A stretch of DNA of 64,000 bases, taken from assembly GCF_017163935.1 (NCBI RefSeq), contig NZ_JABVZR010000001.1, forward strand, positions 4,100,844 to 4,164,843. Direction: 5' to 3'. This DNA comes from Novosphingobium terrae. GTDB taxonomy: Bacteria > Pseudomonadota > Alphaproteobacteria > Sphingomonadales > Sphingomonadaceae. Positions 18,758 to 27,896 of the stretch are shown piece after piece. Position 1 is the stretch's first letter, and each line of letters starts with the position of its first letter. Made by a program: the position numbers and the translations under genes. The notes under the pieces are model-generated. The model was not told the DNA's origin. It saw nothing but the letters and a program-made list of their open reading frames with translations, and did no database searches.

Positions 18758-19048
18758 TCAGGCGGCGACGACAGCAGCCTTCTTCACTTCGCGCTTCACG
18801 CGCAGAGCGTTGCGGCTCAGCTTGCAGTCAGCCGTCTTCAGCAGCCAGTTATCCAGGCCGCCGACGTGCTCGACAGAGCGCAGGCCGTGCGTAGAAACGC
18901 GGAACTTGAAGCCACGATCCAGGGCTTCCGACAGCAGCGTGACGTTCTGCAGGTTAGGCAGGAAGACGCGCTTGGTCTTGTTGTTGGCGTGGCTGACATT
19001 GTGGCCAACCTGACGGCCCTTGCCAGTCAGTTCGCAAATACGGGACAT
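18758..19048 (-). CDS. rpmB: 50S ribosomal protein L28 (bL28)
   Basis: Large-subunit ribosomal protein, 96 residues. The start [27 protein letters not shown] in pieces ([18 protein letters not shown]) is diagnostic for bL28. The body [22 protein letters not shown] and the Lys/Arg-rich C-terminus [10 protein letters not shown] are as expected in alphaproteobacteria. It is single, with its own terminator, and diverges from tadA across a 164-bp promoter region. Confidence 0.96.
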   Translation of the reverse strand: MSRICELTGKGRQVGHNVSHANNKTKRVFLPNLQNVTLLSEALDRGFKFRVSTHGLRSVEHVGGLDNWLLKTADCKLSRNALRVKREVKKAAVVAA

Positions 19049-19212
19049 GATTCTCGCCTTCGAATTTCGTTACCGTTGCCGGAAGAATGGGCGCGCATAG
19101 CGATTCTACCCGGCTTGGTCAAGGTTTTGCACAGGCGAAGAATCGATTCGGTCCTCACGCCGCTGGTGCGCGCTCTTGCCATGATGTAGGCGCTCGCGCT
19201 AGCCCCCTTGGC

Positions 19213-19668
19213 ATGACCCAATGGCCGCTCCCCGAACCCATGGCTCTGGCGCTGGAACAAGCCCGTCTGGGCGCGCAGGCCGGGGAAGTTCCCATCGGCG
19301 CCGTGGTGATGCGTGACGGCAAGGTGATCGCCACCGCTCACAACCGCCCCCGCGCTTTGTGTGACCCCACCGCCCATGCCGAAGTGCTGGCGATTCGTGC
19401 TGCCGCCGCTGCCTTGGGGCAGGAACGTCTGGAAGGCTGCGATCTGTGGGTCTCGCTGGAGCCATGCCCGATGTGCGCGGGCGCGATTGCTCATGCGCGA
19501 ATCGCCCGGCTTTATTACGCGGCCAGCGATCCCAAGGGCGGCGCGGTGGAGCATGGGGCGCGGGTTTTCGATCATCCGCAATGCCTGCATCGCCCCGAGG
19601 TCTACAGCGGTCTGGGTGGGGATATGGCGGCGGAGATGCTGCGCGGGTTTTTTCAAGAACGAAGGTGA
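19213..19668 (+). CDS. tadA: tRNA-specific adenosine deaminase
   Basis: Zinc-dependent deaminase that makes inosine at the wobble position of tRNA-Arg(ACG). It has 151 residues from the ATG at 19213 (MTQWPLPEPM). The zinc motif HAE is at 55-57, with the catalytic glutamate, and PCPMC is at 84-88. YYAASDPKGGAVEHG and HRPEVYSG are typical of TadA. An upstream in-frame start exists (19087) but would add sequence not typical of the family. The stop lies 2 bp from repeat copy 4. Confidence 0.92.
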   Translation: MTQWPLPEPMALALEQARLGAQAGEVPIGAVVMRDGKVIATAHNRPRALCDPTAHAEVLAIRAAAAALGQERLEGCDLWVSLEPCPMCAGAIAHARIARLYYAASDPKGGAVEHGARVFDHPQCLHRPEVYSGLGGDMAAEMLRGFFQERR

Positions 19669-19670
19669 AA

Positions 19671-19883
19671 TGCGAGGGGGTTACCCCCTCGCGCTCCCAT
19701 AACGTCTTCCGACGCAAACGCAGTGGCACCCGATTGGTGTGCCCCGGCTCTCCACCTGCGCAGTTGAAAGCGCCGCAGGCAGTCGAATCATCCGTTAGCC
19801 TGCGGCGCGGCAAACTATGCGTAAGGCTGAACCCTTGGCGCGAGGCAGACAGTAAAGGGAGCGCGAGGGCGATGGCCCTCGCA
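19671..19883 (+). repeat. Modular hairpin-ended intergenic repeat, copy 4
   Basis: Begins 2 bp after the tadA stop and ends 17 bp before the nadC stop, filling the convergent gap. Short hairpins at both ends: GCGAGGGGG-TTA-CCCCCTCGC at the left and GCGAGGGC-GATG-GCCCTCGC at the right, followed by a T/C-rich run. Contains CGTCTTCCGACG, TCTCCACCTGCG and the inner inverted pair GCGCCGCAGGC/GCCTGCGGCGC. At 213 bp it is the shortest copy. Confidence 0.9.
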
Positions 19884-19900
19884 TCTTCTCTTTCCTCGAA

Positions 19901-20764
19901 TCAGGCCAGAACGAAATCCAGCCCGATATCCGCCGCCGGAGCGCTCTGAGTCAGGCGCCCCACGGAAACATAATCCACCCCGCTCGCCGCAATCGGCCCG
20001 ATGGTGGAGAGGTTCACCCCGCCGCTCGCCTCGCAGGGCACGCGGCCCGCCACCAGCGCCACGGCCTCGCGCAGCATGTCCGGCTCCATGTTGTCCAGCA
20101 GCAGGTGAGTCGCCCCCGCCGCCAGCGCGGGTGCGATCTGGTCGAGGTGGTCGATCTCGCAGATGATGCTGGCCACGCCCGCCGCACGGGCACTGCCGAC
20201 GGCCTGCCCCACGCCGCCTGCCACGGCGACGTGATTGTCCTTGATCATCGCCGCGTCCCACAAGCCCATGCGGTGATTCTGCGCACCGCCCATGCGGGTG
20301 GCGTATTTCTCCAGATGGCGCAGGCCGGGGATGGTCTTGCGCGTGTCCAGCAGCCGCGCCTTGGTCACGCCCATGGCGTCGACATATTGGCGCGTCAGCG
20401 TGGCGATGCCCGAGAGGTGCTGCACGGTGTTCAGCGCCGAGCGCTCCGCTGTCAGCAGTGCACGCGCCTTGCCGGTGAGGCGCAGCAGATGCGTGCCGGC
20501 CGCGACCTGATCGCCATCCTGCACCAGAGTCTCGATGGAAATCTCCGGATCGAGGTGGCGGAAGAAGGCCACCGCGATCGGCAAGCCCGCCACGGTGATG
20601 GCATCGCGGCTGTCCATCACGCCGGTGAAGCGGGCGTCTGCCGGGATGACGCTTTCGCTCGTCACGTCCTGGCCACCGCCGGGGAGGCCTTCGCCAAGGT
20701 CTTCGGCAAGGGTTTGCGTGACGAAGGTGTCGAGGTCGAAGCCGGTCAGGGAGAATTGGGTCAT
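19901..20764 (-). CDS. nadC: Quinolinate phosphoribosyltransferase
   Basis: Carboxylating nicotinate-nucleotide diphosphorylase, which converts quinolinate and PRPP to nicotinate mononucleotide in NAD synthesis. It has 287 residues from the ATG at 20764 (MTQFSLTGFDLDTF). Family motifs: LAEDLGEG near the N-terminus, AERSALNTVQHLSGIATLTR, RLLDTRKTIPGLRHLEKYA, GAQNHRMGLWDAAMIKDNH, and the C-terminal EASGGVNL. The open frame extends upstream to 20836 into repeat copy 5, but that extension is repeat sequence and not part of the protein. nadA and nadB are not in the window. Confidence 0.95.
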   Translation of the reverse strand: MTQFSLTGFDLDTFVTQTLAEDLGEGLPGGGQDVTSESVIPADARFTGVMDSRDAITVAGLPIAVAFFRHLDPEISIETLVQDGDQVAAGTHLLRLTGKARALLTAERSALNTVQHLSGIATLTRQYVDAMGVTKARLLDTRKTIPGLRHLEKYATRMGGAQNHRMGLWDAAMIKDNHVAVAGGVGQAVGSARAAGVASIICEIDHLDQIAPALAAGATHLLLDNMEPDMLREAVALVAGRVPCEASGGVNLSTIGPIAASGVDYVSVGRLTQSAPAADIGLDFVLA

Positions 20765-20807
20765 AAGGGGGGTATAAGGGAGTGGAGAGAAGGGGGAAGG
20801 AGAAAAA

Positions 20808-21041
20808 GCGAGGGGGTTACCCCCTCGCGCTCCCATAACGTCTTCCGACGCATGGGCAGCGTCGCCCCATCCTTGCGCACAACCTATCCACCTGCGCTAC
20901 GCCAGCGCCGCAGGCAGTGTTTCATCGATCATGGAAGCTGTGCCTGCGTTTAAAGCCTGCGGCGCGGCGACGTTGCTCCGGGGCCGAACCCGATGCGCAA
21001 CGTAGACATTAAAGGGAGCGCGAGGGTGTAACACCCTCGCA
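20808..21041 (+). repeat. Modular hairpin-ended intergenic repeat, copy 5
   Basis: Lies between nadC (5' end) and the LytTR regulator (3' end), ending 16 bp from the regulator stop. Short hairpins: GCGAGGGGG-TTA-CCCCCTCGC on the left and GCGAGGGTG-TAA-CACCCTCGC on the right. Carries CGTCTTCCGACG, CCACCTGCG, GCGCCGCAGGC, GCCTGCGGCGC and GCCGAACCC in the usual order. Because nadC is read away from it, its left half must also leave room for the nadC promoter. Confidence 0.9.
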
Positions 21042-21057
21042 CCTTCCCCTTCATTCC

Positions 21058-21858
21058 TTAATGAACAAACCGCGCCACCACATCGCGATACGAACGCGAC
21101 ACCTTCACGTCCGCGCCCGACTCCAGCACCAGGAAGCATTCGCCATTGGTATGCGGCTTCACCTGACGCACCAGATTCAGGTTCACGATCCACGAGCGAT
21201 GCACGCGCTGGAACACGCGCGGGTCCAGCCGGCGCTCCAGATCCTTCATCGTCTCGCGCAGGATCAGCGAGTTGTCGGCGGTGTAGATGCACATATAGTC
21301 ACCAGCGGCTTCGATGCGCTCGATGGTGTCCACATCGACGCGGAAGATCTGGCCGCGATCCTTGATGTTGATTAGCTTCTCGAAGCGGCCCGCGTTGGGG
21401 TCACCCTGTTCGTCATCCAGCGTGTCGATGGCGTCGGGGGCGACTTCGGCGAGAACGCTCTTCAGCTTCTCGGCCTCTTCCACCAGCTTCTTGTCGGAGA
21501 GGCGCTGGCGCACGCGGTCCAGCGTGTCGGCCAGCTTGTCTTCGTCCACCGGCTTCATCAGGTAGGAGACGGCGTTGGCCTCGAAGGCGCGCACGGCGTG
21601 TTCCTGGTAGGCGGTGCAGAAGACGAAAAGCGGCGGCTCGATCTCCATCACGCCCTTCACCACCGAGAATCCGTCGAAGCCGGGCATCTGGATATCCAGA
21701 AACACCAGATCGGGCTTTTCGGTCTTGATCTTGCGGATGGCTTCGCGCCCGTTGGCGCAGGTATCGATGATTTCGATGTCGGGGAATTTCTGGAGCCGCA
21801 GCTGCAGGCCCTGGATGGCCAGTTTCTCATCGTCAACGAGGATGGTGCGGATGGTCAT
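21058..21858 (-). CDS. LytTR-family response regulator
   Basis: Two-component response regulator, 266 residues. The receiver domain (1-120) has the acidic pair DD at 9-10, the phospho-acceptor D55 in LVFLDIQMPG, and the lysine in YLMKPVDED. A linker of about 40 residues leads to a LytTR DNA-binding domain (about 160-266) with IERIEAAGDYMCIYT, MKDLERRLDPRVFQRVHRSWIVNL and a basic end. It lies 25 bp downstream of the cognate kinase gene on the same strand. Target genes are unknown; LytTR regulators bind direct repeats, and none is obvious in the promoter here. Confidence 0.92.
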   Translation of the reverse strand: MTIRTILVDDEKLAIQGLQLRLQKFPDIEIIDTCANGREAIRKIKTEKPDLVFLDIQMPGFDGFSVVKGVMEIEPPLFVFCTAYQEHAVRAFEANAVSYLMKPVDEDKLADTLDRVRQRLSDKKLVEEAEKLKSVLAEVAPDAIDTLDDEQGDPNAGRFEKLINIKDRGQIFRVDVDTIERIEAAGDYMCIYTADNSLILRETMKDLERRLDPRVFQRVHRSWIVNLNLVRQVKPHTNGECFLVLESGADVKVSRSYRDVVARFVH

Positions 21859-21883
21859 TGGGGCTTTTGCCTTCTCGCGTCAG

Positions 21884-23026
21884 TCAGGTTGCAGTGGCGC
21901 TGGCAGGGAAATCCGCGTCGCGCCGCTCAAAGGGTATTTCGATGGTGACGGCAAAACCGCCCTCAGATGGTTCATAAGTCTCGAAACGATGGGCAGGTCC
22001 GTAAGCCTGCGCCAGGCGATCGCGAATATTTGCCAGCCCGACTCCGGTCGAAACCGTCTGCCCCCCGTCGAAACTGACGGCATTCAATCTGTGGTCGCCT
22101 TCCTGGTTCTGCAAGCCGGGTCCGGTATCGGAGACGGTGATGCGAAGGTTTTGCCCGACCAGTTGAGCGGCAATGGTGATTTCCGCCCCGCTCTCCTGAG
22201 TCGAAACCGCGTATTTGATAGCATTTTCCACCAGCGGTTGCAGCAACAGAGAGGGCAGCAGCCCGCCTTCGGTGGGTTCATCGATGCGGAAGGTGGTGCG
22301 CAGCCGCTCCTCGAATCGCATCCGCTCGATGTCGAGATAGAGCTTGAGCGTCTCGACCTCCTTGGCCACCGTCACCCGCCCCTCGGGCTCGTTGATCAGC
22401 GTGTAGCGCAGGAAGGAGGAGAGGCGCGTCAGCATGGCATTGGCGGGCTCGGTCTGGCCCAGCAGCACCAGCGTGGAGATCGAGTTCAGCGTGTTGAACA
22501 GGAAATGCGGGTTGAGCTGATAGCGCAGCATCGCCAGCTGGGCATTGGTGGCCTGCACCTCCAGCCGCAGCAGGGCATCGTTCTGTTCTTCCACGCGCAG
22601 GAAGAAGTTGATGGCGTAATACAGCGCCGACCAGGCGCCCAGCAGCGCCGCGTCATAGAAGAACACCTGCACGAACAGCTGGGGGAAGCCCGAGGTGCTG
22701 TCCGGATGCGACAGGTCGACCACCCAGGCATCCATGAAGGCATAGAGGCAGACAGCCAGCGGCAGCACCACCGCCGTCACGCCCCAGGTCAGCAATGCGC
22801 GCTGGCCCATCAGCTGGCGATAGATCACCGCCAGCAGCAGGCTGATCGAAAAGCCGTTGATGATTTCCACCACCACCAGCGCCAGCGGGGACCATGACTG
22901 CCCCGTCGCCAGCAGAGACATGGCGCGCAGCACCAGAGCGCCGACCCAGCCCACCACCTGCAACCGCCAGAAAGCGCGATTCTTGTTGGCGAAAAACGGG
23001 GTGGGTTGGAAAGGAAGCACGGCCAT
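21884..23026 (-). CDS. LytS/YehU-type sensor histidine kinase
   Basis: Membrane sensor kinase, 380 residues. Four hydrophobic segments lie between about 20 and 145, followed by a short coiled coil and the His_kinase domain with RYQLNPHFLFNTLNSIS, in which H174 is the likely phosphorylation site. The ATPase region has LLLQPLVENAIKYA (N box) and SDTGPGL, then GVGLANIRDRL (G boxes). The signal sensed is unknown. It is the first gene of a two-gene operon with the LytTR regulator. Confidence 0.92.
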   Translation of the reverse strand: MAVLPFQPTPFFANKNRAFWRLQVVGWVGALVLRAMSLLATGQSWSPLALVVVEIINGFSISLLLAVIYRQLMGQRALLTWGVTAVVLPLAVCLYAFMDAWVVDLSHPDSTSGFPQLFVQVFFYDAALLGAWSALYYAINFFLRVEEQNDALLRLEVQATNAQLAMLRYQLNPHFLFNTLNSISTLVLLGQTEPANAMLTRLSSFLRYTLINEPEGRVTVAKEVETLKLYLDIERMRFEERLRTTFRIDEPTEGGLLPSLLLQPLVENAIKYAVSTQESGAEITIAAQLVGQNLRITVSDTGPGLQNQEGDHRLNAVSFDGGQTVSTGVGLANIRDRLAQAYGPAHRFETYEPSEGGFAVTIEIPFERRDADFPASATAT

Positions 23027-23108
23027 GGCGGGGCTCTAGCTTAAAAGCAGCCCGGCGGCGATGGCTTTTGCCATCGGGGACAGCGCCGCAGCGGTCATCG
23101 CTTGCCCA

Positions 23109-23867
23109 TCATCCCTTCGGCGTCTCCAGCCCCTTTTGCAGTGCTTCCTTGCCCACCGCGCCCAGCAGCAGATGGCCATTGGCGAGGAAGGTGGGGGTGG
23201 AGTTGATGCCCAGCTGCTTGGTCATTTCCAGATTGGTGGCGATCTCGGTCTTCACCGGCTCGCTGGTGGCGTCCTGCCTGGCGCGGGCCAGATCGACCCC
23301 GGCTGCCTTGGCGGCGGCCTCGATTCCCGCCTCGTCGGGGCGCTCCTGCGCATACATGGCGTGGTGGAAGGCGGCGAATTTGCCTTGCTTGGCCGCGCCC
23401 AGCGCCACGGCGGCAGCGACCCGGCTTTCGGGGCTGAGGATCGGCAGCTGGCGGATCACCACCTTCAGATCGGGATCGGCGGCGGCCATGGCGGCAACAT
23501 CAGCCTCGCTCTTGCGGCAGTAGCCGCAGGCGTAATCCATGAACTCCACCAGCACCTTGTGGCCATTGGGATTGCCCAGCACCGAGCCGGGGAAGGGCGT
23601 TTCCACCAATTGACGGATCTGGCCGATCTGGGCTTCGGCCTCACGCTGGCGCAGCACATCCATGGCCTGGGGCAGAATTTCGGGATGGGCCATGATGTAA
23701 TCATGGATCGCGGCATCGCCATTGCCGTGCTGGCCGATGGGCAGCAGGCCGGAGGCGATCAGCGCCGCCCCCGCCACGCCGCCGATCAATCCCGCGCTCA
23801 GGCCGATCAGCAGGCCGCGCAGGCGGGAGGGAGCGGCAGGGGCGGATTGGGGAAAGTTATCGTTCAT
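23109..23867 (-). CDS. DsbA-family thiol:disulfide oxidoreductase
   Basis: Probable periplasmic oxidoreductase or disulfide isomerase, 252 residues. A transmembrane anchor or uncleaved signal (about 18-44, Gly/Ala-rich) is followed by a thioredoxin fold with redox motif C114-G-Y-C117 in FMDYACGYCRKS and the cis-proline in INSTPTFLANG. The layout matches the DsbA-like proteins related to Com1/BdbD (Thioredoxin_4). It is 11 bp downstream of the M48 peptidase gene on the same strand, so the two are likely co-transcribed envelope quality-control genes. Confidence 0.88.
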   Translation of the reverse strand: MNDNFPQSAPAAPSRLRGLLIGLSAGLIGGVAGAALIASGLLPIGQHGNGDAAIHDYIMAHPEILPQAMDVLRQREAEAQIGQIRQLVETPFPGSVLGNPNGHKVLVEFMDYACGYCRKSEADVAAMAAADPDLKVVIRQLPILSPESRVAAAVALGAAKQGKFAAFHHAMYAQERPDEAGIEAAAKAAGVDLARARQDATSEPVKTEIATNLEMTKQLGINSTPTFLANGHLLLGAVGKEALQKGLETPKG

Positions 23868-23878
23868 GGGGCGGGCGC

Positions 23879-25282
23879 TTACTTGCGTTTCTTGCCCTTG
23901 GCCATGGCGGAGCGCGCCTCCATCGCAATGTCCTGAGCGCGCAGCCAGTCCGGCGTGCCCTGCTTCAGCCCTAGCGCGGCGGCCTCGGCATTGCGCAGCG
24001 CGCCGCCGACATTGCCGTTCAACTCCTGCTGTTCGGCGCTGGCGAGTTCGGCGTGCGGCGTGTCGCCCTGCTGGGCATAGACCATGCCCAGCACATACCA
24101 GGCGAAGGGATTCTCACGATCGCGGGAGAGGGCGGCCTTCAGCACGCGCTCAGCCTCGGGCATATGGGGATGCTTGGGGTCGCCCTCATCCTCGGCCAGC
24201 AGGGCGTGGCCGAAGGTGGTGGCGATCAGCGGCTGGTTGTTGGTCAGCTGGGTGGCGCGGCGCAGCGGATCGATGGCGTCGGTGGGCTTGCCTGCCTCCA
24301 GCAGGATCTGGCCCTTCAGCTCCAGAAAATAGGGATCGTCAGGCGCATCCTTCAGCAGGGCATCGGTCTCGACCATCGCCTTGTCGAGGAAACCCTGCTT
24401 GTGCCAGGCATAGGCGCGGGCATAGCGCGCGGGCACGCCGGTCATGTACTCGGGAAAGGCTTTGAGCGTGTCGTTCGGCTCGGCCAGATAGCCGTAGAGC
24501 TTGGCCTTCACGCGGGCAAAGCGCTCCTCCAGCACCGGGTCCTTGGGTTTGTTCCAGGCCGGATCCTTTTCGTACACATCCTGCAGGAACTGGATACGAT
24601 CGTCGGTCAGCGGGTGAGTGGACCAGAAGGCATCCTCGTCGGTCCGGGTGATGCCATAGGTGTTTTCCATTTTGAGCAGCTTGTGGAAGAACTCCACCGA
24701 GCCGCGCCCGGAAATACCCGCGCCCGAAAGGAAGCGCGCACCGGCGGCATCGGCTGCCTCTTCCTCGCCGCGCGTGTAGGAGAGGTAGGTGCCCATCGCG
24801 GCCTGCTGACCGGCCATGAAGATGCCCATCGCCGCCTCACCACCGCCCGCCGCCGCAGCAGCACCGGCCAGCAGCAGCGAAAGGATCGAGATGTTGCTGG
24901 CTTGCTTCATGCCGCGCGTATCGATGGCATGGCCACCCACGACGTGGCCGAGTTCGTGCGCCACCACGCCCTGCACCTCCAGCGCGGAATCGGCGGCGTT
25001 GATCAGGCCCGAATTGACATAGACCGCCTGCCCGCCCGCGACGAAGGCGTTGATCTCTGAATCATTGACCAGCACCACATCGACATTGTGCGGGTCCAGC
25101 CCCGTCTGCTGGATCAGCGGCTGGGCCATATCGTGGAGCAGCGCCTCGGTCTCGGCGTCGCGCAGCACCGATTGCGCGCTGACAGGCGCGGCAGCCAGAG
25201 CAAGGCACAGCGCCAGCGCGCTGGCCAGAGAGCGAAGCGGCTTGAAGCGATGGCCGGGCGGATTGAGAGCAGGGTCGCGCAT
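23879..25282 (-). CDS. M48 metallopeptidase with TPR domain (BepA-like)
   Basis: Periplasmic zinc protease, 467 residues. A signal peptide ends near VSAQ (about 37). The zinc motif HELGH is at 109-113 in VQGVVAHELGHVVGGHA, and the third ligand lies in the TRGEEEAADAAGARFL segment. The C-terminal half contains TPR-like repeats (for example AYAWHKQGFLDKAMVE and NPFAWYVLGMVYAQQGD). E. coli BepA, of the same layout, handles outer-membrane protein assembly, and a similar role is an inference here. The pairing with a DsbA-like gene fits such a job. Confidence 0.9.
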   Translation of the reverse strand: MRDPALNPPGHRFKPLRSLASALALCLALAAAPVSAQSVLRDAETEALLHDMAQPLIQQTGLDPHNVDVVLVNDSEINAFVAGGQAVYVNSGLINAADSALEVQGVVAHELGHVVGGHAIDTRGMKQASNISILSLLLAGAAAAAGGGEAAMGIFMAGQQAAMGTYLSYTRGEEEAADAAGARFLSGAGISGRGSVEFFHKLLKMENTYGITRTDEDAFWSTHPLTDDRIQFLQDVYEKDPAWNKPKDPVLEERFARVKAKLYGYLAEPNDTLKAFPEYMTGVPARYARAYAWHKQGFLDKAMVETDALLKDAPDDPYFLELKGQILLEAGKPTDAIDPLRRATQLTNNQPLIATTFGHALLAEDEGDPKHPHMPEAERVLKAALSRDRENPFAWYVLGMVYAQQGDTPHAELASAEQQELNGNVGGALRNAEAAALGLKQGTPDWLRAQDIAMEARSAMAKGKKRK

Positions 25283-25340
25283 GATTCAAGCAGGAGGCTA
25301 GCACGCCTGCCGCTGAACCGCGCGTGAAGAATTGTGTCTC

Positions 25341-26771
25341 TCAGCCTTGCTCAAGAAACTGCCGCAGCAGGCGCGACAGCGTGGCGGCCGACGGGTTCAG
25401 CGTGCCCAGCGGCTCGACATGATCCGAGCCCTGACGCACCAGCACCAGCGAGACATCATCGGCAATGCGCAGATCGCCCCAGTCGCGGGCGGGCAGGGCG
25501 GCCAGTGCCTGAGCCTCGGGCAGCGGCAGGCGGCGCGGCGTGGCACTGTTGCTGCGGCGATGCTGGCGCTCGGCGGCGATCACGGCTTTGAGGCCGCCCT
25601 GCGTCGCGGCCAGATGCGATGGCAGCGCGCCCTTGCCGATCCCCAGACGGCGGGCATGGGCCAGCACGGAGGCATATTCGGTCAGCCGCGTCTTGTCGTG
25701 ATGGGCGCCGAAGACCAGCTTCACCACCGGCAGATCGGGTACGCGCGGCTGGGGGGCGAGCCCCTCGGCGGCGAGCAGGGCGGCGAGGTGTTCGGGAGCC
25801 TCGGCTCCGGCCAGCGCCAGATCATGCGCCGCGCCGATGGCTGCATAGAGCGCCTGATGATCCCGCGCGGGCGAAAGACGCAGGCCGTCGACCAACTGCC
25901 GCGCGATCTGCAGCAGGCTGTCGAGCGAGCGCCCCGGCGTCGAGGGCCAGAAGGAAGGATCGGCGGGCTGGGCAAAGCCTTCCTCGCCCTGAGGCCAGAG
26001 CGGGTGGCGTGTGGGGGCTGGCTCGGCAGCAAGGTCACGCCCATTGGGCCCATCGGCCCAACCCTGACGGCGCCAGGGCTGATCAGCCCAGGCGGCCTGA
26101 TCGATGCGCGAACGCGCGCCCGGAGGCGGCACCGGGCGCGAGAGCGTGCCGGCTGCGGGCGCGGCATCCAGCGCGCCGGCAATGTCCTTGATCAGCTTCT
26201 CGCTGGCCTTGGCATCAAGCTGTTCCTTCCAGTTGATCACACCCAGAATCTGGCGAATCTTCGCGCGATGGCTGGAATCGGGATCGTCCGAGAAAGGCAG
26301 CAGAATGCCGCGATAGAGCATGGTGGTGCCCACCGGCGTATCGAACTCGGCCTCAAAGCCGATCGGCGCGCGGTTGGCGAAGATCTGCGCATAATGCTCG
26401 GTGAAGCGCGAAAGCAGCGTGCCGCGCGGCACGGTGGACAGCGCGCGCGGGCCGGTGTCGATCCCGGCCTGATCCGCCAGCCTTTTGCCGATATGTGTAA
26501 GATGCGGCGTCTCATCCGGCCCGGTGAACTCGATCAGCACCGAACTGGGCGCAAAATCGGGCAGGGCCGCCAGATCGAGCTGGTCGATCGAGGGAAACTC
26601 GCGCGATTTCAACAGTCCGGCCCAGTGATTGTAGGCATGGACCTGCATGCGCCGCTCATCACGGCCCGGGGGCACGGGCAGAATATCCCCGCCGACTTCA
26701 TCCTCGTCATAGGTCGAGGTCTGCGGCGTGGCGCCGCGGCTTTCGGCATAGGGGCTGCGCATCGTGTCCAT
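25341..26771 (-). CDS. PAS-domain protein (PAS_5 type), function unknown
   Basis: Encodes 476 residues from the ATG at 26771 (MDTMRSPYAES). The first third (about 40-200) looks like the PAS_5 domain seen in alphaproteobacterial sensory proteins: HAYNHWAGLLKSREFPSIDQLDL, LIEFTGPDETPHLTHIGK, and TTMLYRGILLPFSDDP ending GVINWKEQ. A long Pro/Gly/Trp-rich, likely unfolded linker (about 215-290) follows, then a helical C-terminal region (about 290-476) with no recognised domain. There is no membrane segment, kinase or cyclase domain, so the output is unknown. It lies upstream of the M48 gene on the same strand, 58 bp away. Confidence 0.75.
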   Translation of the reverse strand: MDTMRSPYAESRGATPQTSTYDEDEVGGDILPVPPGRDERRMQVHAYNHWAGLLKSREFPSIDQLDLAALPDFAPSSVLIEFTGPDETPHLTHIGKRLADQAGIDTGPRALSTVPRGTLLSRFTEHYAQIFANRAPIGFEAEFDTPVGTTMLYRGILLPFSDDPDSSHRAKIRQILGVINWKEQLDAKASEKLIKDIAGALDAAPAAGTLSRPVPPPGARSRIDQAAWADQPWRRQGWADGPNGRDLAAEPAPTRHPLWPQGEEGFAQPADPSFWPSTPGRSLDSLLQIARQLVDGLRLSPARDHQALYAAIGAAHDLALAGAEAPEHLAALLAAEGLAPQPRVPDLPVVKLVFGAHHDKTRLTEYASVLAHARRLGIGKGALPSHLAATQGGLKAVIAAERQHRRSNSATPRRLPLPEAQALAALPARDWGDLRIADDVSLVLVRQGSDHVEPLGTLNPSAATLSRLLRQFLEQG

Positions 26772-26905
26772 GAAGGGCTCTCGCAATCGGGGAGGCGGCG
26801 GAGGGGCCGCCGGTGATTCTGCGAGGATGATGGCGCAACTTGGTAAAAGGCGCGTTAAGTTGCGCCAGTTGTTCCCTGTGGATAATTCCGGGGTTTATGA
26901 GTCTT

Positions 26906-27655
26906 TTAAGCAGGCGTCTCGAAGCTGCCCAGTCCCTTATCGGTGCCGCAAAGCCTGTCCCACAAACGAAAATACAGGCCGTAGTTGCAGCGATAGTTCT
27001 GGTGATGGCGTTGATGATGCGTGGCGGTGATCAGCCAGCCACCCAATCGACCTTCCACGAGTCGGCGCGGGAAGATTTCCCAGCCCATGTGATTGGTGAC
27101 ACCCATGACGGTCATAATGGTCAGCACCAGCGCCAGCACGCTGACATGGAGCGGCACGATGAACACCAGCGCCGGGATGATGACGGCGCCGGTGAGGGCT
27201 TCGATGGGGTGGAAGCTCATGGCGGCCCATGCGGTGGGCGGGCGGCTGGCATGATGCACGGCATGGGCGAGGCGGAAGATGCGCGGCTGATGCATCCAGC
27301 GATGCGTCCAGTAGAACCAGGTGTCATGCGCCAGCAGCACGATCGCCAGCGAGACCGGCATCCACCACAGCGGCATGGCGTAAGGATCGCGGTAAATGCG
27401 CGTCCAGCCATGCACCTGCCAGCCCCAGGCGATGATCCCCGCTGGCAGGCCGAAGATCACGCAGGAAAGCAGAGACCAGCCAATCTCGGCGCGAATCTGG
27501 CGGCCCAGCGGTTGGTAAAGGCCGGGCTTCTTCAGCGCCGTCGCCCAGGCAAAACCGCCGCTGGAGAGCAGATAGCGCAGCGCGACAATGCCGCTCATCA
27601 CCAGCGCCGATATGAACGCCGCCAGAAGCGTGGGCTGGGATGTCAGGGAGGCCAT
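26906..27655 (-). CDS. Sterol desaturase / fatty acid hydroxylase family protein
   Basis: Integral membrane di-iron oxygenase family member, 249 residues from the ATG at 27655 (MASLTSQPTLL). Three or more transmembrane segments are seen (about 10-30, 55-80, 100-115, 155-185). The histidine clusters are present: HDTWFYWTHRWMHQ, then LAHAVHHASRPP, and ATHHQRHHQNYRCNYG near the C-terminus. These would bind the two irons. The substrate (sterol, fatty acid, carotenoid or hopanoid side chain) cannot be told from sequence. It diverges from the DUF1289 gene. Confidence 0.88.
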   Translation of the reverse strand: MASLTSQPTLLAAFISALVMSGIVALRYLLSSGGFAWATALKKPGLYQPLGRQIRAEIGWSLLSCVIFGLPAGIIAWGWQVHGWTRIYRDPYAMPLWWMPVSLAIVLLAHDTWFYWTHRWMHQPRIFRLAHAVHHASRPPTAWAAMSFHPIEALTGAVIIPALVFIVPLHVSVLALVLTIMTVMGVTNHMGWEIFPRRLVEGRLGGWLITATHHQRHHQNYRCNYGLYFRLWDRLCGTDKGLGSFETPA

Positions 27656-27726
27656 GGGAGGGATTATAGGCCCTGCGCACGTGATGGCCAGTTGTCGTGA
27701 TGGACTGTCTGTGCTTGGCGTTGCGG

Positions 27727-27888
27727 ATGAGCGACGATGTGCCTTCTCCCTGCCTTGGCCTGTGCCGTGTCGATGAAAGTGGCAGTTTCTGCGTGGCCTG
27801 CAAGCGGACGCTTGAGGAAATCGCGGGTTGGGCGACGATGGCAGGCGAAGAGAAAAAGGCTGTCTGGAAGAGGATCGAAGGGGATTAA
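27727..27888 (+). CDS. DUF1289 small cysteine-rich protein
   Basis: A 53-residue protein (MSDDVPSPCLGLCRVDE) with the DUF1289 pattern of four cysteines, C-x3-C then C-x2-C (PCLGLC and FCVAC), and the ending EEIAGWATMAGEEKKAVW. The cysteines probably bind zinc or an Fe-S cluster; the function is unknown. The ATG at 27727 fits the family start better than the upstream ATG codons. Repeat copy 6 starts 8 bp after the stop. Confidence 0.85.
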   Translation: MSDDVPSPCLGLCRVDESGSFCVACKRTLEEIAGWATMAGEEKKAVWKRIEGD

Positions 27889-27896
27889 AAGCGAAA

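Noticed and set aside
20765..20836. In-frame N-terminal extension of nadC starting MGARGG
   Set aside because: The extension is encoded by repeat copy 5; similar MGARG peptides arise at other repeat copies, so this is a by-product of the repeat and not protein sequence.
21058..23026. The two-component pair as PhoR/PhoB for the phosphate island
   Set aside because: The kinase is LytS/YehU-type and the regulator has a LytTR domain, not the OmpR-type winged helix of PhoB.
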